Shown here: piece after piece, positions 7,838-18,395 of the stretch | Numbering within the stretch: position 1 is the first letter of the stretch | Layout of the letters: every line of letters starts with the position of its first letter | DNA from: Sphingomonadales bacterium | Lineage (GTDB): Bacteria > Pseudomonadota > Alphaproteobacteria > Sphingomonadales > Sphingomonadaceae | Direction of reading: 5' to 3' | Length of the DNA stretch: 64,000 bases | Assembly: GCA_028870315.1 (NCBI GenBank) | Contig: JAGWPW010000045.1 | Span: 18,249-82,248, forward strand | Translations under genes and position numbers: made by a program | Notes under the pieces: model-generated | Database searches by the model: none | Seen by the model: the letters and a program-made list of their open reading frames with translations, nothing else | What the model was told of the DNA's origin: nothing

Positions 7838-9789
7838 TGACCGATACCGAGACATCGTCGCCTGGCCCCGCCGATCCCGTCTATGTCACCGAGGCGCTGA
7901 TCGCCGAGGACATCGACGCCTATCTCGACCAGCACCAGCACAAGACGATGCTGCGCTTCATCACCTGCGGCAGTGTCGATGATGGCAAATCGACGCTGAT
8001 CGGGCGGATGCTCTACGATTCGAAGATGATCTTCGAGGACCAGCTCGACGCGCTGACCGCGGATTCGAAGAAGGTCGGCACGCAGGGTCAGGAGATCGAT
8101 TTCGCGCTGCTCGTCGACGGCCTCGCCGCCGAGCGCGAGCAGGGCATCACCATCGACGTCGCCTATCGCTTCTTCAACACCGAGAAGCGCAAGTTCATCG
8201 TCGCCGATTGCCCGGGTCACGAGCAGTACACGCGCAACATGGTCACCGGCGCCTCGACCGCCGACCTCGCGGTGATCCTCATCGATGCAAGGAAGGGCGT
8301 CCTCGTCCAGACCCGGCGGCACAGCTATCTGTGCCACCTCATCGGCGTTACGAACCTCGTCCTTGCGGTCAACAAGATGGACCTCGTCGATTACAGCCAG
8401 GAGGTGTTCGACCAGATCGTCGCCGATTACACCGCGTTCGCGAAATCGATCGGCATCGAGAGCTTCACCGCCATGCCGATCTCGGGCTTCAAGGGCGACA
8501 ATGTCACCAGCCTTTCGGCGAACACGCCGTGGTACAAAGGGGCCGATTACGCCGGGGTCTCGCTGATCGAGCATCTCGAAAGCGTCGAGGTCAATTCGGC
8601 GCGCGATGCGGCAAAGCCCTTCCGCCTGCCGGTGCAGTGGGTGAATCGTCCCAATCTCGACTTCCGCGGGTTTTCGGGTCTCATTGCCACTGGCAGCGTC
8701 AAGCCGGGCGATCCGGTGCGGGTGCTGCCCTCGGGCAAGACCAGCACCGTCACGCGCATCGTCACGCTCGATGGCGACCTCGACGAAGCCGTTGCCGGCC
8801 AGTCGGTCACGGTGTGCTTTGCCGATGAGATCGACTGCTCGCGCGGCTCGGTCATCGCCACCGCCGACAATCCGCCGCAGACCGCCGACCAGTTCGAGGC
8901 GACGATCGTGTGGATGGACGATGCGCCGCTGCATGTCGGCCGCGCCTATTGGCTGAAGCTCGGCACGCAGATGGTCTCGGCGAGCGTCCAGCAGCCAAAA
9001 TATGCAGTCAACGTCAACACGATGGAGCATGTTGCGGTCAAGACGCTGGAACTGAACGCGATCGGCGTCGCGCAACTCGCAACCGACAAGCCCGTAACCT
9101 TCGAGCCTTATGCCGAGAACCGCAGCCTTGGCGGCTTCATCCTCATCGACAAGATGACCAACAGCACCGTCGGTGCCGGCATGCTGCATTTCTCGCTGCG
9201 CCGCAGCCAGAACGTCCATTGGCAGGCGACCGACATCACCCGCGCCGATCACGCCAGCCTCAAGAACCAGACGCCACGCGTGCTGTGGTTCACCGGGCTT
9301 TCGGGCTCGGGCAAATCGACCATCGCCAATGCGGTCGAAAAGCGGCTCAACCTGATGAACCGGCACACCTTCCTGCTCGATGGTGACAATGTCCGCCATG
9401 GGCTCAACAAGGACCTGGGCTTCACCGAGGCCGACCGCATCGAGAACATCCGCCGCGTCGGCGAGGTCGCCAAGCTGATGACCGATGCCGGGCTCATCGT
9501 GCTCACCGCCTTCATCTCGCCGTTCAAGGCCGATCGCGAGCTGGTGCGGGCGATGCTGCCACAAGGCGAGTTCGTCGAGATTTTCGTCGATACCCCGCTC
9601 GAGGTGGCCGAGGCGCGCGACGTCAAGGGGCTTTACAAGAAGGCGCGCAGCGGTGCGCTCAAGAACTTCACCGGCATCGACAGCCCGTATGAGCAGCCAA
9701 CAGACCCCGAAATCCGGGTGAACACGGTCGAGATGACCGCCGACGAAGCCGCCGAATACATCATCCGCAAGCTGATGCCGCTGAAATGA
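7837..9789 (+). CDS. cysNC: Bifunctional sulfate adenylyltransferase subunit 1 / APS kinase CysNC
   Basis: A 650-residue fusion. Residues from about 35 to 440 form the CysN GTPase with P-loop GSVDDGKST (45-53), G3 [12 protein letters not shown] and G4 NKMDLVD. The last 190 or so residues form the APS kinase domain CysC with P-loop GLSGSGKST near residue 487 and the typical [13 protein letters not shown] segment. CysN couples GTP hydrolysis to APS formation by CysD, and CysC phosphorylates APS to PAPS. It overlaps cysD by one base and cysQ by four. The fusion is common in alphaproteobacteria. Confidence 0.97.
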   Translation: MTDTETSSPGPADPVYVTEALIAEDIDAYLDQHQHKTMLRFITCGSVDDGKSTLIGRMLYDSKMIFEDQLDALTADSKKVGTQGQEIDFALLVDGLAAEREQGITIDVAYRFFNTEKRKFIVADCPGHEQYTRNMVTGASTADLAVILIDARKGVLVQTRRHSYLCHLIGVTNLVLAVNKMDLVDYSQEVFDQIVADYTAFAKSIGIESFTAMPISGFKGDNVTSLSANTPWYKGADYAGVSLIEHLESVEVNSARDAAKPFRLPVQWVNRPNLDFRGFSGLIATGSVKPGDPVRVLPSGKTSTVTRIVTLDGDLDEAVAGQSVTVCFADEIDCSRGSVIATADNPPQTADQFEATIVWMDDAPLHVGRAYWLKLGTQMVSASVQQPKYAVNVNTMEHVAVKTLELNAIGVAQLATDKPVTFEPYAENRSLGGFILIDKMTNSTVGAGMLHFSLRRSQNVHWQATDITRADHASLKNQTPRVLWFTGLSGSGKSTIANAVEKRLNLMNRHTFLLDGDNVRHGLNKDLGFTEADRIENIRRVGEVAKLMTDAGLIVLTAFISPFKADRELVRAMLPQGEFVEIFVDTPLEVAEARDVKGLYKKARSGALKNFTGIDSPYEQPTDPEIRVNTVEMTADEAAEYIIRKLMPLK

Positions 9790-10529
9790 GCACGGGTCTC
9801 ACCGACGGCGATCTCGCCGCGCATCTCGCCGACACCGCGGGCAAGCTGCTCATCGCGGTGCGCGAAAGCGGCCTTTTGAGTCTCAAGGCGCTGGGCAAGG
9901 CGGGCGATGCCACCGCCAATCAGTTCCTCTGCCACGCGCTGCGCGAGCAGCGGCCCGATGATGGCCTGCTGTCCGAGGAGGAGAAGGACAATCCCGCGCG
10001 GCTCGACCGGAGCCGGGTGTGGATCGTCGATCCGGTCGACGGCACGCGCGAATATGGCGAAGCACGGACCGATTGGGCCGTCCATGTCGCGCTCGCCACC
10101 GATGGCGCGCCGGCGCTCGGCGCGGTGGCGCTGCCGGGGCTTGGTGAAGTTCTGCGCAGCGACCGCCCCGGCGTGGTGCCGCCGGCGCCCGCGCGCCTGC
10201 GCATGGTCGTCAGCCGCACCCGCCCGGCACGCGAGGCAACCGAGGTGGCCGAGAAGCTCGGCGCCGAACTCGTCCCCATGGGCTCGGCCGGCGCCAAGGC
10301 GATGGCGATCATCCGGGGCGAGGCCGATATCTATCTGCACTCTGGCGGCCAATACGAGTGGGACAGCTGTGCGCCGGTCGCGGTGGCGCTGGCCCATGGC
10401 CTGCATTGCAGCCGCATCGATGGCAGCCCGCTCGTCTACAACCAGGCCGATGTCTACATGCCAGACCTCCTCATCTGCCGGAAGGAACATGCGGACATGG
10501 TGCTCAAAGAGATCGCCGCGCTCGACTGA
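9786..10529 (+). CDS. cysQ: 3'(2'),5'-bisphosphate nucleotidase CysQ
   Basis: A 247-residue magnesium-dependent phosphatase of the inositol-monophosphatase superfamily. It removes PAP, the by-product of PAPS-dependent sulfotransferases and PAPS reductase. The metal-binding EEEKDN and [12 protein letters not shown] (about residues 79-91) and the C-terminal [17 protein letters not shown] motifs are all present. It overlaps cysNC by four bases, so PAPS production and PAP disposal are made from one transcript. Given the sulfotransferase genes nearby, its job may include recycling PAP from sulfation. Confidence 0.95.
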   Translation: MSTGLTDGDLAAHLADTAGKLLIAVRESGLLSLKALGKAGDATANQFLCHALREQRPDDGLLSEEEKDNPARLDRSRVWIVDPVDGTREYGEARTDWAVHVALATDGAPALGAVALPGLGEVLRSDRPGVVPPAPARLRMVVSRTRPAREATEVAEKLGAELVPMGSAGAKAMAIIRGEADIYLHSGGQYEWDSCAPVAVALAHGLHCSRIDGSPLVYNQADVYMPDLLICRKEHADMVLKEIAALD

Positions 10530-10569
10530 CGCCGATTTTCGCGCCATGCTGCCGGCGGGAGGTTGCGGC

Positions 10570-12210
10570 ATGATCCAGGGGTCGATGCAGCATTGGCCGC
10601 TGCTCGTGGGCACGATCCTCGATCATGCCGAGCGCCAGCACGGCACGCAGGAGGTGGTCAGCCGCAGCGTCGAGGGGCCGATCCACCGCACCACCTATGC
10701 CGAAATCGCCCGGCGTGCGCGGCAATGCGCCGCCGCGCTCGCGCGGCTGGGGGTGCGGCCGGGCGATCGCGTCGCGACGCTCGCCTGGAACACGCATCGC
10801 CACGTCGAGGCCTGGTATGGCGCGGCGCATATCGGCGCGATCTACCATACGGTGAACCCGCGGCTGTTCGAAAGCCAGATCGCCTTCATCGTCAATGACG
10901 CGCAGGATCGTGTCATCCTCGCCGATCTCAGCTTCGTGCCGTTGCTCGAACGGCTGCAAGACAGCTGCCTGCGCGGGCGGACGATCATCCTTCTTACCAG
11001 CGCCGGGCATATGCCCGACAGTCCGCTCGACCTGCTGTGTTACGAGGATCTCATCGCCGCCGAGGCCGACGATCTGCCGCGACTCATGTTGCCCGAGGAC
11101 GCGCCCTGCGGCTTGTGCTACACTTCGGGCACCACCGGCGATCCCAAGGGCGTGCTGTATTCGCACCGCTCGAACGTCCTGCAGGCGCTCATCACCCATG
11201 GCCCAGACGTCATGGCGCTGTCGGCGATGAGCGTCGTCCTGCCGATCGTGCCGATGTTCCACGCCAATGCCTGGTCGCTGGCGTTTTCGGCGCCGATGGT
11301 CGGTGCGAAACTGGTGCTGCCCGGCAACCGGCTCGATGCGGAGAGCATCTGCGACCTGATGCGCAAGGAAGGCGTCACCATGGCATTCGGCGTGCCCTCG
11401 GTGTGGATCGATGCCATCCCGCGGCTGCGCGCCGAGGGGCGCGGCACGCTCGAACGGCTGCTGGTCGGCGGTGCGGCGGTGCCGCGGGCGATGGTCGAGG
11501 ACTTCGCCGCAATCGGCATCACCATGGCGCAGGGCTGGGGGATGACCGAGATGAGCCCGCTCGGCACCACCACTGCGCCGAAACCGGCGATGGCCGGGCT
11601 TTCCCCGCGCGAGCAGATCGACCAGCGGCTGAAGGCCGGCGCGCCCTTCTACGGGGTCGAGACGCGGATCGTCGGCGCCGATGGCGAGGTTCTGCCGTGC
11701 GACGATGTCCACACCGGCGCGCTCCAGGTGCGCGGGCCTTGCGTGGTTGCCGAATATTGGCGCGGGGCGGGCGGCGTCGTGCTCGACGCCGAGGGCTGGT
11801 TCGACACCGGCGACATCGCCGCGATCGACCGCTTCGGCTATGTCCGCATCGCCGATCGCGCCAAGGATGTGATCAAGTCGGGCGGCGAGTGGATTTCCTC
11901 GATCGACCTCGAATGCGCGGCGGCAAGCCATCCGGCGATCCGCGAGGCGGCGGCAATCGCCATCGCCCATCCGCGCTGGGGTGAACGGCCACTGCTCGTC
12001 GCGGTGCGTGCCGCGGGCGCGAGCCTGAGCGAAGCCGAACTCATCGCCTGGCTCGGTGGGCGCGTCGCCAAATGGTGGCTTCCCGACCGGGTGATCTTCG
12101 TTGCCGACCTGCCGCATACCGCGACCGGCAAGCTCGACAAGCGCGCGCTGCGCCAGCAATATGGCGCTGATTGCCCGCCGACCGCCGAAGATAATAGGCA
12201 ACATTGCTGA
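10570..12210 (+). CDS. AMP-binding acyl-CoA ligase (methylthiopropionyl-CoA / long-chain acyl-CoA ligase type)
   Basis: A 546-residue ANL-superfamily ligase that activates a carboxylic acid to its CoA thioester via an acyl-AMP. The P-loop-like CYTSGTTGDPKGVLYSHR, the GWGMTEMSP motif, the DTGDIA segment and the hinge DRAKDVIKSGGEWIS are intact, as is the C-terminal lysine region TGKLDKRAL. The N-terminal part (MQHWPLLVGTILDHAERQHG) follows the subgroup often labelled 3-(methylthio)propionyl-CoA or medium/long-chain ligase. I chose ATG 10570 because GGGAGG lies 8 bases upstream. It follows cysQ by 40 bases. Substrate specificity is not readable; an AcuI-like reductase lies two genes on. Confidence 0.88.
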   Translation: MIQGSMQHWPLLVGTILDHAERQHGTQEVVSRSVEGPIHRTTYAEIARRARQCAAALARLGVRPGDRVATLAWNTHRHVEAWYGAAHIGAIYHTVNPRLFESQIAFIVNDAQDRVILADLSFVPLLERLQDSCLRGRTIILLTSAGHMPDSPLDLLCYEDLIAAEADDLPRLMLPEDAPCGLCYTSGTTGDPKGVLYSHRSNVLQALITHGPDVMALSAMSVVLPIVPMFHANAWSLAFSAPMVGAKLVLPGNRLDAESICDLMRKEGVTMAFGVPSVWIDAIPRLRAEGRGTLERLLVGGAAVPRAMVEDFAAIGITMAQGWGMTEMSPLGTTTAPKPAMAGLSPREQIDQRLKAGAPFYGVETRIVGADGEVLPCDDVHTGALQVRGPCVVAEYWRGAGGVVLDAEGWFDTGDIAAIDRFGYVRIADRAKDVIKSGGEWISSIDLECAAASHPAIREAAAIAIAHPRWGERPLLVAVRAAGASLSEAELIAWLGGRVAKWWLPDRVIFVADLPHTATGKLDKRALRQQYGADCPPTAEDNRQHC

Positions 12211-12216
12211 TTATTA
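12192..12216. promoter_or_regulatory. AT-rich imperfect inverted repeat before a TetR gene
   Basis: TAATA at 12192-12196 and TTATTA at 12211-12216 flank a perfect small repeat, GCAA-CA-TTGC (12198-12207). The site straddles the stop of the acyl-CoA ligase and lies about 70 bases before the TetR start. Such AT-rich dyads in a GC-rich genome often mark a TetR autoregulatory operator, but the arms are short and unevenly spaced. Confidence 0.3.
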
Positions 12217-12287
12217 TTTGCGTGCATGCCGCGTCGGGCTATGCTCGGTGCCGGCCGGAGACTTTGGCCGGCAAGCGGGGCAGCGAC

Positions 12288-12959
12288 ATGGCAACATCGA
12301 CAAGGCGTCGCCCGCGCGATCCGGTGGCAACGCGCGAGGTCATTCTCGAAGCGGCGGGGCACCTGCTGGCGAAGGATGGACCCGAAGGGATCAGCCTGTC
12401 CGAGGTCGCGCATCTCGCCGGGGTCAACCGCGGGACCGCCTACCAGCATTTCGAAACGCGCGAGAATTTGATCCAGGCGACCGTCCAATGGGTTTCGGAC
12501 CGGCTGTTCCGCGCCGCTTTTGGCGATCCCGAGACGATCGGCGAGCGCCGCGTCGAAGAGGTGGACACGCAGGACCTCACCGATCGCGTCGCGCGCTATG
12601 CCATGGACAATCCGGAACTGTGCCGGGTGTGGCTGATGCAGCTTCTCGCTTCGCCCGATCCGTCGGCCGACATGTTCTGGCGCGAATATCAGGGCTCGCT
12701 CGAAAGATTTGCCCGCACCGACATGGCGGTGGCGGGGGTCGATTCGCAGGCGCTCGCGGTGCTGACCCTGTCGGGGCTGTTCCTGTGGCCGGTGTGGGCG
12801 CGCGCGCGCGGCGGCGATGCGGCGGCGCGCGCGGCCGAGGCGCGGCGGATCGCCGATGAATGCCTGCGGCTTTCGATGTATGGCTCGATGCGGGCGGAAT
12901 GCTTTCCCGCAGTCGCGGCCCGGCTGCGCGCCGCGGGCAAGGTGCCCGGGGGCCGGTAG
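12288..12959 (+). CDS. TetR-family transcriptional regulator
   Basis: A 223-residue regulator. The N-terminal TetR helix-turn-helix is clear: ATREVILEAAGHLLAKDG, then GISLSEVAHLAGVNRGTAYQ and HFETRENLIQA. The rest is the variable helical ligand-binding domain. I placed the start at MATSTRRRP (12288); the frame extends upstream into the AT-rich dyad without TetR resemblance. It lies between two acyl-CoA ligase genes and an AcuI-like reductase on the same strand, so it probably senses an acyl-CoA or fatty acid and regulates these neighbours. That role is inferred from context only. Confidence 0.88.
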   Translation: MATSTRRRPRDPVATREVILEAAGHLLAKDGPEGISLSEVAHLAGVNRGTAYQHFETRENLIQATVQWVSDRLFRAAFGDPETIGERRVEEVDTQDLTDRVARYAMDNPELCRVWLMQLLASPDPSADMFWREYQGSLERFARTDMAVAGVDSQALAVLTLSGLFLWPVWARARGGDAAARAAEARRIADECLRLSMYGSMRAECFPAVAARLRAAGKVPGGR

Positions 12960-13085
12960 CCCGGGCCGTCCGCATCGCGGGCGCGATGGCGGGCGGTGCG
13001 CGCGCGGCAAAGTGCCTTTTGACTTGCCCGCGGGCGGCGCCTGCCGCTTGTCGATCGGGTGCCACACCGCAAGGAGCCTCAGCGC

Positions 13086-14069
13086 ATGTTTTCCGCGATC
13101 GTGATCGACAAGACCGACGCCGGCCAGACCGTTGCCGTCAGGAGCCTGGATGAAAGCCAGCTGCCCGAAGGCGATGTGACGATCGACGTTCAATATTCGA
13201 CGATCAATTTCAAGGACGGGCTGGCAATCACCGGCACCAGCCCGGTGGTGCGCAAGTTCCCGATGGTGCCGGGCATCGACCTCGTCGGCACGGTGCGCGA
13301 AAGCAGCCATGGCGACTGGAAGCCGGGCGATACCGTCGTCCTCAACGGCTGGGGCGTGGGCGAGGGCCATTGGGGCGGGCTCGCGCAGAAGGCGCGGCTC
13401 AAGGGCGACTGGCTGGTGCCGCTGCCCGCGGCGTTCACGCCGAAACAGGCGATGGCGATCGGCACCGCGGGCTATACCGCCGCGCTCTGCGTCGATGCGC
13501 TGGTCGGCCATGGGGTGAAGCCCGAGCAGGGTGAAGTGCTGGTGACCGGCGCGACCGGCGGGGTCGGCAGCGTCGCGGTGGCGCTGCTCGCAAGGGCGGG
13601 GTTCACCGTTGCTGCCTCCTCGGGAAAGACAAGCGAGGGCGATTACCTCAAGAAACTCGGCGCAACGTCGATCATCGACCGCGCCGAACTGAGCGAAAAG
13701 GGCAAGCCGCTGCAGCGCGAGCGCTGGGCGGGGGTGGTCGATTCGGTGGGCAGCCACACGCTGGCGAACGCGCTGGCGCAGACGAAATATCAGGGCGTCG
13801 TGGCCGCCTGCGGCCTTGCGCAAGGTGCCGATCTGCCCGGCACGGTCATGCCTTTCATCCTGCGCGGGGTCAGCCTTGTCGGGGTCGATAGCGTGATGGC
13901 GCCAAGGGCGCCGCGCATGGCCGCCTGGGCACGGCTGGCGCGCGATCTCGATCCGGCGCTCCTTGACGTCATCGGCGTAGAGACCGGGCTGGAAGGGGCG
14001 ATCTCGGCGGCCTCGGCGATCGTCGCCGGCAAGGTGCGCGGCCGCGTCATCGTCGACGTCAACCGCTGA
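13086..14069 (+). CDS. acuI: AcuI/YhdH-type acrylyl-CoA reductase (MDR family)
   Basis: A 327-residue NADPH-dependent medium-chain reductase of the YhdH/AcuI branch, which turns acrylyl-CoA into propionyl-CoA. It shows the branch signatures [34 protein letters not shown], the Rossmann motif [17 protein letters not shown] and the [17 protein letters not shown] segment. The length equals that of family members. AAGGAG lies 10 bases before the ATG. Its neighbours are two acyl-CoA ligases, so it may detoxify or reduce a short enoyl-CoA formed during acid degradation. The gene symbol is by family resemblance; the true substrate was not tested. Confidence 0.85.
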   Translation: MFSAIVIDKTDAGQTVAVRSLDESQLPEGDVTIDVQYSTINFKDGLAITGTSPVVRKFPMVPGIDLVGTVRESSHGDWKPGDTVVLNGWGVGEGHWGGLAQKARLKGDWLVPLPAAFTPKQAMAIGTAGYTAALCVDALVGHGVKPEQGEVLVTGATGGVGSVAVALLARAGFTVAASSGKTSEGDYLKKLGATSIIDRAELSEKGKPLQRERWAGVVDSVGSHTLANALAQTKYQGVVAACGLAQGADLPGTVMPFILRGVSLVGVDSVMAPRAPRMAAWARLARDLDPALLDVIGVETGLEGAISAASAIVAGKVRGRVIVDVNR

Positions 14070-14083
14070 TCCGGGCGGGCGCG

Positions 14084-15775
14084 ATGAACGAGGGCGCCGG
14101 GGGGCTGTCGCTGCTGCGCGGCATTCCGCTCGACGAGGAGCAGGGCATCGGCGCGCTGACCCTTGCCGGCTGGCTGCGCGAGATCCGTGATCGCTACGGC
14201 CCGGCCGAGGCCGCGGTGCTGCGCGAGGGCGATGCGGTCGAACGCTGGACCTACGATGATCTGTGGACGCAGGCGATGGCGGTCGCGCGGGCGCTGGTCG
14301 GTTGCGGGATAGGCAAGGGGACGCGGGTCGGCATCCTCATGACCAACCGGCTCGAATTTCTTGGCTGCGTGCTCGGCACCGCGCTCGCCGGCGGCCTCGC
14401 GACACCGATCAGCACCTTCTACACCGCACCCGAACTCGACGAGGTGGTGCAGGCGGCGGGAATCTCGATCCTGCTGGTCGAACGCCGCGTGCTCAGGAAG
14501 GACTTCGTCGCCATGCTCGCCGGGCTTGAGCCGGCGATCCTGTCGGGCAGCCCGGCACAGGAACTCGCCTCGCTGCGCTTTCCCTGGCTGCGCCGCATCG
14601 CGATGATCGGCGCCGAGCCGGCGGATGGGCGCGTCGAGGACTGGAAGGGCTTTCTCGCCCGCGGCGACGGCGTGTCCGAGGCGCGGATCGCGGCGACGGC
14701 GGCGGCGGTGAAGCCCAGCGATCCGGGCCTGCTCCTGTTTTCCTCGGGCTCGACCGGCAAGGCCAAGGGCATCCTTTCGGCGAACCGCGCGGTCTGTCTC
14801 CAGCTCTGGCGCTGGCCGAAATGGTACAATATCCAGACCCCGCCGCGGACCTGGTCGGCGAACGGTTTCTTCTGGTCGGGCAATTTCGTCATGGCGCTGG
14901 GCGGCACGCTGTCCTCGGGCGGTTCGCTGGTGCTCCAGCGCTGGTTCGATGCCGAGGACGCGCTGCGGGTGATGGAGGCGGAAAAGGTCACCATGCCGCT
15001 CGCCTGGCCGCATCAATGGGCACAACTGACCGCCGCGCCCAATTATGCCACGACCGATCTTTCATCGCTGCATTACATCGACATGCGCATGCCGCTCGCG
15101 CGTCATCCGACGGTGACGACGCAATGGCTCGAACCCGGCCAGGCCTATGGCAATACCGAGACCTTCACGCTGATCACGGTGTTCGCCTCGGGCACGCCAG
15201 CCGAGGTTTCGGGCGACAGCCATGGGGTGCCGACCGCGGGATCGACGATCAAGATCGTCGATCCGCTCACCGGCGTCACGCTCGCGCGCGGCGAACGCGG
15301 CGAGATCGCGGTCAAGGGGCCGACGCTGATGCTCGGCTATCTCGGGGTGCCGCTCGATGAATCGCTCGATGATGAAGGCTTCCTGCGCACCAGCGACGGC
15401 GGCTATGTCGACGAGGCCGGCCGGCTGGTGTGGGAAGGCCGGCTGAACGACATCATCAAGACCGGCGGCGCCAATGTCTCGCCGCTCGAAATCGACGCAG
15501 TGCTGCGCGAATGCCCGGGGGTGAAGATCGTCCAGACCGTCGGGGTTCCCGACGAGCTGCTCGGCGAGATGGTGGTCTCCTGCATCGTCGCGCATGACGG
15601 CGCGGTGATCGACGAGGAGGCGGTGCGCGCCTTCGCGAAGACCCGGCTCGCAAGCTACAAGCTGCCGCGCCGGGTGCTGCTGTTCGCCGAGCACGAACTG
15701 GCGACGACCGGCTCGGCCAAGGTGAAGACGGCGGAACTGCGCAAGCTCGCCGCCGACCGGTTGCGCGCCGCCTAG
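14084..15775 (+). CDS. AMP-binding acyl-CoA ligase
   Basis: A 563-residue class I adenylate-forming enzyme. The phosphate-binding motif LLFSSGSTGKAKGIL (near residue 221), AYGNTETFT, the TSDGGYVDEAGR segment and the hinge motif RLNDIIKTGGANVSPLEI are all present, followed by a C-terminal TGSAKVKTAEL lysine region. It begins 14 bases after acuI and probably belongs to the same transcript. It differs clearly from the ligase at 10570-12210, so the two are not recent duplicates. The acid activated is unknown; a medium or branched acid is possible in this catabolic context. Confidence 0.87.
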   Translation: MNEGAGGLSLLRGIPLDEEQGIGALTLAGWLREIRDRYGPAEAAVLREGDAVERWTYDDLWTQAMAVARALVGCGIGKGTRVGILMTNRLEFLGCVLGTALAGGLATPISTFYTAPELDEVVQAAGISILLVERRVLRKDFVAMLAGLEPAILSGSPAQELASLRFPWLRRIAMIGAEPADGRVEDWKGFLARGDGVSEARIAATAAAVKPSDPGLLLFSSGSTGKAKGILSANRAVCLQLWRWPKWYNIQTPPRTWSANGFFWSGNFVMALGGTLSSGGSLVLQRWFDAEDALRVMEAEKVTMPLAWPHQWAQLTAAPNYATTDLSSLHYIDMRMPLARHPTVTTQWLEPGQAYGNTETFTLITVFASGTPAEVSGDSHGVPTAGSTIKIVDPLTGVTLARGERGEIAVKGPTLMLGYLGVPLDESLDDEGFLRTSDGGYVDEAGRLVWEGRLNDIIKTGGANVSPLEIDAVLRECPGVKIVQTVGVPDELLGEMVVSCIVAHDGAVIDEEAVRAFAKTRLASYKLPRRVLLFAEHELATTGSAKVKTAELRKLAADRLRAA

Positions 15776-15866
15776 ATCGCAGCGCGCGCCCGGTTTCACG
15801 GGGGGGCGGGGCGCAAGGCGCGCGCGGCATCGACACTCCCGCGATTGGGCTTTACAGGCCGCGGCG

Positions 15867-17009
15867 ATGAACCACACCGATCGCGATCTGCTGCCCGAGG
15901 GGCTCGAAGACCGGCTGCCGGCCGCCGCCGCCGCCGCCGCGCGCGTTACCGCGGCGATGACCGCGGTGATGGCGAGCCATGGCTATGCGCCGCTCCAGCC
16001 GCCGGCGATCGAATTCGAACGCTCGCTCGCCAGCCGCATGGCCGGGATCGAGCCACGGCGGATGTTCCGCTTCGTCGATCCTTCGAGCCTGCGCACGCTG
16101 GCGCTGCGTTCGGACATCACGCCGCAGGTCGGGCGCATCGCCGCGACGCGGCTTGCAGGCGCGGCGCGGCCGCTGCGGCTCAGCTATGCGGGGCAGGTGG
16201 TGACGATCACCGGCGCGGGGCTCGAACCAGCGCGCGAGCGCTTGCAGATCGGCGCCGAGATCATCGGCAGCGACAGCGTGGCGGCGGCAGGCGAAGCGGT
16301 GGCGCTGGCGATCGAGGCGCTGGGCGCGGCGGGGGCACGCGCGATCTCGGTCGATTTCACCCTGCCCGATCTCGTCGATGCGCTGGCAGACGGCGCGCTG
16401 CCGCTGCCGGCATCGGCGCGCGAGGCGGTGCGCCGCGAGCTTGACGCCAAGGATGCGGGCGCGCTGGTTGCGGCGGGCGGGCGCGCCTATCTGCCGCTGC
16501 TGCACGCGACCGGGCCGTTCGAGGCCGCGATCGCCCGGCTCGATGGAATCGCCAGCGCCCATCCCGCGGCCGGGCCGGTGCTCGGCCCGCGCATCGCGGC
16601 GCTGCGCGCCATCGCCGCGCGCCTCGGGCAGAGCGCGCGGCTGACCCTCGATCCCTCCGAACGGCATGGCTTCGAATATCAAAGCTGGTTCGGCTTCGTC
16701 ATCTATGCGCAAGGGCTGCGCGGCGCGCTGGGCCGTGGCGGCAGCTACACCATTCTCGGCGAGGGGCAGGGCGCGCGCGAGCCGGCGGTCGGTTTCTCGC
16801 TCTATCCCGATCCGCTGATCGAGCATCTCGCCGTGGCAGGCGACGCGGCGGAGCCGATGCTGTTCCTGCCGCTCGATCACGATTTTTCGGCAGCGGCGCG
16901 GCTGCGCGGCGCGGGCTGGCGCACGCTCGCCGCGCTTTCGCCAGGCGATGATCCGCGCGCGCTCGGCTGCACGCATCGCCTTGCCGGCGATGCGGCGGTG
17001 GCGCTCTGA
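15867..17009 (+). CDS. hisZ: ATP phosphoribosyltransferase regulatory subunit HisZ
   Basis: A 380-residue class II aminoacyl-tRNA-synthetase-like protein that lacks tRNA-ligase function and forms the hetero-octameric ATP phosphoribosyltransferase with short HisG, the first histidine-biosynthesis step. It starts with DLLPEGLEDRLP and has the motif-2-like FRFVDPSSLRTLALRSDITP segment and a GLRGALGRGGSYTIL region typical of HisZ. HisG is not in the window. It is followed by purA after 86 bases, an arrangement common in sphingomonads. The Shine-Dalgarno is weak. Confidence 0.92.
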   Translation: MNHTDRDLLPEGLEDRLPAAAAAAARVTAAMTAVMASHGYAPLQPPAIEFERSLASRMAGIEPRRMFRFVDPSSLRTLALRSDITPQVGRIAATRLAGAARPLRLSYAGQVVTITGAGLEPARERLQIGAEIIGSDSVAAAGEAVALAIEALGAAGARAISVDFTLPDLVDALADGALPLPASAREAVRRELDAKDAGALVAAGGRAYLPLLHATGPFEAAIARLDGIASAHPAAGPVLGPRIAALRAIAARLGQSARLTLDPSERHGFEYQSWFGFVIYAQGLRGALGRGGSYTILGEGQGAREPAVGFSLYPDPLIEHLAVAGDAAEPMLFLPLDHDFSAAARLRGAGWRTLAALSPGDDPRALGCTHRLAGDAAVAL

Positions 17010-17095
17010 GACGCGGCTGCGGCTTGCCCTTGCCACCGGCTTTGGCTACCTGCCGGCCGTTCCCGAACATCTTGTAGCAGGAAGGGCCGCGAGAC

Positions 17096-18385
17096 TTGGC
17101 CAACGTCACCGTGATCGGCGCCCAGTGGGGCGATGAAGGCAAGGGCAAGATCGTCGACTGGCTGGCAAGCCGCGCCGATGCCGTGGTGCGCTTCCAGGGC
17201 GGGCATAACGCCGGCCATACGCTGGTCGTCGGCAACCAGACCTACAAGCTGAGCCTGCTGCCCTCGGGGATCGTGCGCGGAACGCTGTCGATCATCGGCA
17301 ATGGCGTGGTGCTCGATCCCTGGGCGCTCAAGGATGAATTCGCCAGGCTCGAAGCGCAGGGCGTCGCCATCAACCGCGACAATTTCGCGATCGCCGACAA
17401 TTGCCCGCTGATCCTGCCTGTCCACCGCGAACTCGACGGGCTGCGCGAGGCGGCGGCGGGCAGCGGCAAGATCGGCACCACCGGCCGCGGCATCGGCCCT
17501 GCCTATGAAGACAAGGTCGGCCGCCGCGCGATCCGGGTCTGCGACCTTGGCCATCTCGATTCGCTCACCGCGCAGCTCGACCGGCTCTGCGCGCATCATG
17601 ACGCGCTGCGCGCGGGCTTCGGCGAAGCGCCGGTCGATCGCGCGGGCCTGGTTGCCGCGCTGGCGGAAATCGCGCCCTTCGTCCTCCAGTTCGCCGAGCC
17701 GGTATGGCAGCGGCTCAACAAGGTGAAGCGCGCGGGTGCGCGCATCCTGTTCGAGGGCGCGCAGGGCGTGCTGCTCGACGTCGATCACGGAACCTATCCC
17801 TTCGTCACCAGCTCGAACACGGTGAGCGGCACCGCGGCGAGCGGTTCGGGGCTCGGTCCGGGGGCGACCGGCTTCGTGCTCGGCATCGTCAAGGCCTATA
17901 CGACCCGCGTCGGCGCCGGCCCGTTCCCGACCGAGCTTGAGGACGAGGTCGGCCAGCGCCTTGGCGAAAAGGGCCATGAATTCGGCACGGTCACCGGGCG
18001 CAAGCGCCGCTGTGGCTGGTTCGATGCGGTGCTGGTGCGCCAGAGCTGCGCGATTTCGGGGGTGACCGGCGTCGCGCTGACCAAGCTCGACGTGCTCGAC
18101 GGCTTCGACCGGGTGCGGATCTGCACCGGCTATCGCCTCGGCGGCCGCGTGCTCGACTATTTCCCGAGCCAGGCGAGCGAGCAGGCCGAGGTCGAGCCGA
18201 TCTACGAGGAGATCGAGGGCTGGCGCGAGACCACCGCCGGCGCGCGCAGCTGGGCCGATCTGCCGGCGCAGGCGATCAAATACATCACCCGCGTGCAGGA
18301 ACTGATCGAATGCCCGGTGGCGCTGGTCTCGACCAGCCCCGAGCGCGACGACACGATCCTGGTGCGCGATCCCTTCGCGGATTGA
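17096..18385 (+). CDS. purA: Adenylosuccinate synthetase PurA (TTG start)
   Basis: A 429-residue enzyme joining IMP and aspartate with GTP hydrolysis to adenylosuccinate, the first committed step to AMP. It carries the family signatures [20 protein letters not shown] at the N-terminus, [25 protein letters not shown] and [14 protein letters not shown]. The only start that keeps the invariant N-terminus is TTG at 17096, with AGGAAGGG about 10 bases upstream, so a TTG start is well supported. Full length compared with other bacterial PurA. Confidence 0.96.
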   Translation: MANVTVIGAQWGDEGKGKIVDWLASRADAVVRFQGGHNAGHTLVVGNQTYKLSLLPSGIVRGTLSIIGNGVVLDPWALKDEFARLEAQGVAINRDNFAIADNCPLILPVHRELDGLREAAAGSGKIGTTGRGIGPAYEDKVGRRAIRVCDLGHLDSLTAQLDRLCAHHDALRAGFGEAPVDRAGLVAALAEIAPFVLQFAEPVWQRLNKVKRAGARILFEGAQGVLLDVDHGTYPFVTSSNTVSGTAASGSGLGPGATGFVLGIVKAYTTRVGAGPFPTELEDEVGQRLGEKGHEFGTVTGRKRRCGWFDAVLVRQSCAISGVTGVALTKLDVLDGFDRVRICTGYRLGGRVLDYFPSQASEQAEVEPIYEEIEGWRETTAGARSWADLPAQAIKYITRVQELIECPVALVSTSPERDDTILVRDPFAD

Positions 18386-18395
18386 GGTGCCGATC

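Noticed and set aside
7678-9564. A 628-codon minus-strand open frame opposite cysNC
   Set aside because: It is antisense to a highly conserved gene and rich in His, Asp and Arg without a family match.
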